A program made the position numbers and the translations under genes. A stretch of 64,000 nucleotides of DNA from Aphidius gifuensis (Eukaryota; Arthropoda; Insecta; Hymenoptera; Braconidae), in assembly GCF_014905175.1 (NCBI RefSeq), contig NW_025220584.1, positions 1 through 64,000 on the forward strand, written 5' to 3'. The first letter of the stretch is position 1. Each line of letters begins with the position of its first letter. The notes beneath the pieces are model-generated. The model searched no databases. It saw only the letters and a list, made by a program, of their open reading frames with translations, and had not been told where the DNA came from. Below, piece after piece: positions 59,475 through 64,000 of the stretch.

Positions 59475-59735
59475 TTAAAAGTTTTTAATGCTAAAAAAAA
59501 AAGAAAAAATATATATTTATTTACATGTTTGTATTTTTAAGGATAATATTTTGTTTTTTTATTTAAATAAAAGGAAAAAATTATGCGATAATAGTATTAA
59601 AATAAATAATCAACATATTGACAATATAATAACGTTTGATTTTTATTTCATTCCAGCTGGGTATAAGTTTTTGCTTGACTTTTTTTTTTAAATTAGTTTA
59701 TTTTTTATTTTCAAAATCGGAATGAAACTTTATAA

Positions 59736-60541
59736 TAAAGCACCACGTTATACTATCAATAAAGTGGAATGTTCTATTCCATTGTTTAATTTTTAAAAAT
59801 TTATTATTATTATTTTTTGTCAATTTTAATTAAAAAAAATATTTTTACATTATTGTGATAATTTTTTATAATGCAAAAAAAATAGACATGAGCAGTATGA
59901 GCGTGTTTCTCCAAATGGAGCTTAAAATTTACTATAAAAAATAAGCTTATTTAAAAATTTATCATTTAGTGAATTATAAATTATTATATATTTTTTTTTT
60001 CAAGCAGATAAATAAGCGAGAAAAATATTAATTATTTATTTTTTTTTTTTTGTACATACTTATGGTAATTGCGTTTTTATCGCAAGACACTGGCCTGTTC
60101 TATTAATATCATGATATAAAAATTTTTTATAAAATAGTTAATTAACAAATAATTTTCTAATTTGAAAAAAAAAAAACATACAACGAAGATAAATATTTAA
60201 AAAACACGATTTAAGTACAGGCTTGAATTGTCAATTGGTGCTAAAAAATTTACCTACAATTTAAAATTAACATAATCAATAGAAGCTTATTGCTTTTCTA
60301 GTTATTGTTCGTACACATAATAAAATTTAATTAACTAATAAATATATAATTTAACGTTAAAAGAAAAAAATATACTTACATAATTTTTTTAACAATAAAA
60401 ATTTGTCCTACATATTATAAATATTATTAGTGAATCAATATCAAATCAACAGTTGCTTGATAATATAATATTTTCTATGTGGCACTGGATTATCACTAAA
60501 TCATCAAAAAAAAATATTGTAAAAAAAATTACATGAAGCTA
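59736..60541. other. Spacer, probable bestrophin 3' UTR
   Basis: AT-rich, with no exon. Sequence left of 60541 is the likely 3' UTR of the minus-strand bestrophin gene; several TTTATT (AATAAA on the minus strand) hexamers occur, so the end of the transcript cannot be fixed by eye. Confidence 0.45.
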
Positions 60542-63500
60542 TTATACATTTTCTGATTCGCGATAATTGTCACTACGATTTGCTTGACTAAATGATATTC
60601 TTGATGCCTCTGCAAGTTCACCAAGTAAAAGATTTTCACGACTTAAATCAACAGATGATCTACTTGTTGGTTGATTTTCGCTGGTACTTCTTGCGAATTT
60701 TTTCATTGCTCTGTCATGTCTTTGTTTATCACGTTCAAGTTTTAATTTTGTAAATTCATCATCTTCTGGAACTTGTGATGATCCTGTTGATGTGCATGCT
60801 GATTGTATACTTATATTGTCTTCTTCAACTGGACCATACTCATAAGCAACACTTGATCGTGCTGAATTTGATGATAGTTGTGGTCTAATAATATAAATAA
60901 TAAAATCAAATACATATTTTCAGTGAAAAAAAAAAATATAATAAATAATTATTTTACCTTGGATAACGTGTTGGAACTGCTGGACCAGCTGGAGCACTTG
61001 TTGACAGTATATCTCCATTTCTGTACATTTTTCTGGGTACATCAACTGGAGCACTTGGTATTGGTGGTCCAGTAGGAAAAATACTTGCAACATGTGGACG
61101 ATGTTCTGGACGAATTGATGTCATTGTCATTTGTTCATCAACTTCTTCAATAACACCAATTCTCATTGAACCACCAGCACCACCATATCGATTTTGTAAT
61201 GATGCTGATGAACTTGAATTTGGAATTCTTCCAGGTGTTTTATTACCATCAGGTCTATCATCTTTTGTAAATATTCTTTTAACAAAACTTGTGATACTAT
61301 TAACTCTTGGTAATGAACCACCAATATTACTTGCTGTTGAACCAGTATTAAGAGCTCTATCTCTTGCACTAACTCTACTTGCACTTCTTGATAATTTACC
61401 ACCAGCCATAAAATGAATACCCGATGCAGCATCATCAGCAATATCATTACGAAATTTTTCACCATAAGAACCAGCATTTATCATTTCATCAATTCTAACT
61501 GATGACGGTAATAATTCTTGTTGTGCTGCTGATAGCTGAATACCAGCAGTTGATGCAACTGGATGCTCTTCACGAAATGGTTCAGCAGCAGCAGTATATG
61601 GTAATTCAACAGGAAATATTTCATCCCAATATTGATCTCTTATTAATTCTGGATGATCATGATGCATTTCATCAACAATTAAATAACTAACTTGTAAATT
61701 TCTATCAACAATCCAATTAACTTCAAAATCATCATCATCTTCACCAAATGGATTAATCAATGTTTCAGCAACTTTTAACCAACCCATATAAAAAAAAAAT
61801 TGTAATGTTGTAAATACTGGAAAATATAAATCAATTTTTGATGGTATTTTAGCAGCTTGTTCTGGATTACCACTAGCTGTTTGTTCAACCCATTGTCTAC
61901 CCATGACACTTGTTAAAAAATACGTATACGTAGCAAGTGTAACAACTAAAAAAAAATAAATTACATACATTAGTTGACATGTAATTTTATTTATAAATTA
62001 TATAAAAGAAAAAAAAATATTTACCTTGTGTATAAACTAATGGTACTGATATTGTATCATAATGTATGAGTCTACCACAATTACCACGAAATTTATTTAA
62101 TTCATCAATCAATGTTTTAACAGCAAAATCATCACGTATTCTTCCTTCTTTTCTTGCTCTTGTTACAATACTTGATGCCCAAACAATTGGCAGCCAATGT
62201 TTACTTGGTTTTGGAAATTTTGAATTTAATGATTCAAATATAACACGTTCATTTTCAAGTAACAGACCAGCTTCAACAAAATGATCAAGTGTTGGAAAAC
62301 GTTTTTTTACACGTGGTGATACATTTGCCAATACAAGAGTCAAGCAAACACATACATATCTGAAACAATTGTTAATATATTATACATATTAAAATTGTTA
62401 ATCTTTGGACTTGAAATAAATATTTTTTTTTCTATTTTTTTCTTTTGATTTACCTGACAATAGTACGTCTCATGAGTCTACCTCGTTCATCATTACCATG
62501 TATTGTAGCTGATACAAATACAGCAATTGAGTCAGGCCAAGGTATACAAATATACTGATTCCACCACCTGGTCATGACTATACTGACATAAAAACCAAGT
62601 ACAAAAGACAATGGTATGAGATCACTGTACTCGTCACAATATGCAACAACAGCTTCAAATGTACGTTTTTGTGAATTATTTAGAAGAAAACGATATAATG
62701 CTGATAATGAATAATATATTGTTAAAAATAGTGCTAAATCCATCCATACAAGTTTGTAAATACTTGCTCTCCATCTAGAAAAATAAATATGCCACCAATG
62801 TTCATTAAAAAATTTAAATACAATTATTATTTATTTATAAAATTCAAATATAATAATATTATTTATATGTTAATAGAGTATAAAAAAAATCATAATAATA
62901 ATTCAGGGTAGATGACCGTGACTCGACACCGTTAGCATACGTTATGTCGTGTGTTTTTTTTAAACATGAAATAGTTCAACGAATCGATAAGAAAATAACT
63001 TAAAAATTATATTTATTCATCTATTAACCCACAATTCTACTGACCTATGATAAAAATATAATTCTTGGATATATAATTTTGCTTGAATATTACCAAGTAT
63101 ATTATTTAATTTTTTTAAATTATATGATTATATAAAAAAATAAATTAATAATTCATTTGTAAAAAAAAAACGAATTTAGCAATGTTTTTTTAAATTTAAA
63201 ATATCGATTTATAGCCATTATATTATTTATGTATTTATTTGTAATTATTCTTATTTTGTTGTTCGATGACATCCTCTTGGAACCAACGAGCATGACAAAT
63301 TCTATTTTGGTAATAAACGGGTGTGCCAGACAGTTCATTGCGACCTCAACATGACAAATAAAAAATAAAAAAACAAAGCACCTTTAATTGTGTTTTAAAA
63401 AAATTATAATTATCGTATTTTATTTTGAATATTTGTATAACTCAAATTTATTTGTGATAAAACATTATTATTTTGTTTTGTAATGATATATTAAAATTAT

Positions 63501-63949
63501 TAATGTCTGGAGGATTTTAAATGAAGGTTTCACACAATTGTAAAATTTGTATGAAATTAATCTTATCTCTCATGACTGAATCACACATTTGTTCGGCATG
63601 TGTGTGCAATTAATTTCTATCACGTCATGTACACACAAGCTACTTATTACCAATCTCGTGCTGATTTTTATTATGAAAAAAAAATAAATAAATAAATGAC
63701 TTTGAGCCAAACCATTACCCACAGTTTCAAATATTAATTACCATCAATGATTCTACTCTATTTCCTCGAGTAAAAAAAATAAATAAATAAACACAAGTGA
63801 GTGTTGAAATACAAAAATAAAATGAAATTGTTTGCTAATGTATAATAATTGTAATTAAAATTAATAATAATAAAATACCTCAGTAATAATTTTAAGAAGC
63901 AGCCAAAACCACGACAGGTTGCAACTTCAGCAGTATATGTAACAGTCAT
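60542..63949 (-). CDS. Bestrophin (calcium-activated chloride channel)
   Basis: Five coding exons: 63949-63879, 62774-62454, 62359-62025, 61945-60958, 60884-60542; 685 residues. Seen: start MTVTYTAEVATCRGFGCFLK, the neck IPLSFVLGFYV (gate residues Ile77, Phe81, Phe85, equal to human 76/80/84), TRWWNQY, and the acidic calcium clasp GEDDDDFE at 310-317. The first ~370 residues form the conserved membrane channel; the rest is a low-complexity Ser/Gln/Pro-rich cytosolic tail. Family: pentameric plasma-membrane anion channels opened by calcium; fly Best1 carries the swell-activated current. Intron 1 is the largest (about 1.1 kb) and holds nothing recognisable. Complete, no lesion. Confidence 0.95.
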
Positions 63950-64000
63950 TTTATTTTTAGTCCTTTATTCAAGGATCATTCAATATCTGATGAATATTTT

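Larger units (their letters stand above)
57355..59735 (+). repeat. Segmental duplicate C (matches 21060-23040)
   Basis: Collinear with duplicate B over about 2 kb, interrupted only by the 840-bp element at 58635-59474. It is the best preserved copy: the short-protein gene has all three exons and the receptor tail exon has an open frame up to the transposon. Confidence 0.85.

Noticed and set aside
18822..59735. Endogenous virus or polydnavirus segment
   Set aside because: No viral gene, excision motif or segment-like boundary was recognised; the accessory content is host gene pieces and DNA transposons.
61163..61477. Long alternative frame inside the bestrophin tail exon
   Set aside because: Low-complexity Val/Leu/Gln translation of the same repeats that give Ser/Gly in the real frame.
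1..64000. CRISPR array, bacterial operon or horizontally acquired bacterial genes
   Set aside because: No regular spaced repeats; genes carry spliceosomal introns throughout.
1..64000. tRNA or rRNA genes
   Set aside because: No convincing cloverleaf with A and B boxes or rRNA core sequence was seen by eye; a tRNAscan run would be needed to exclude a divergent one.

Overview
This is a strongly AT-rich eukaryotic nuclear window. Genes are split by short GT-AG introns (mostly about 60-100 nt) with poly-T tracts, and spacers are full of A/T homopolymers. Gene content is insect: a gustatory receptor, a CYP2-clan P450 of the CYP303/304/305 type, a nose-resistant-to-fluoxetine acyltransferase, bestrophin and an orphan seven-helix receptor. 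Intron size and base composition suggest a small parasitoid-like hymenopteran, but that is inference; no marker in the window fixes the order.

Left arm (0.4-18.8 kb) is ordinary and gene-dense: METTL17 (+), a P450 (+), MGAT4 (-), an NRF-6-type acyltransferase (-), TMEM208 (-) and HEMK1 (+). Their exons join in frame along their whole length. The genes are housekeeping or membrane functions (mitoribosome assembly, N-glycan branching, ER insertion, release-factor methylation) and are not an operon-like set.

Middle (18.8-59.7 kb) is a rearranged accessory region. It holds orphan pieces of larger genes (two pieces of an ATP10-type flippase, FYVE exons, an SDR, a tyrosine phosphatase, a damaged ketohexokinase, a gustatory receptor with an in-frame stop), at least three copies of a dispersed duplicated unit (a 48-55 residue one-helix protein gene plus a gustatory-receptor C-terminal exon), a tandem duplication of a promoter and first exon, and several non-autonomous DNA transposons. 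Among the last are a 1,356-bp long-TIR element with a 9-bp target duplication, an 840-bp TTAA-flanked element and a 119-bp TA-flanked element. Intact-looking genes here are a single-exon orphan GPCR (39.7 kb) and a dihydrolipoamide dehydrogenase (42.7-45.2 kb, -) whose C-terminus is replaced by a membrane/coiled-coil tail and whose catalytic His-Glu pair has lost the Glu. Two divergent secreted-protein genes near 47 kb carry apparent frameshifts.

Right arm (60.5-63.95 kb) is a complete bestrophin chloride-channel gene (-).

Exon borders were set by eye from splice consensus and reading-frame continuity; no homology search was run.
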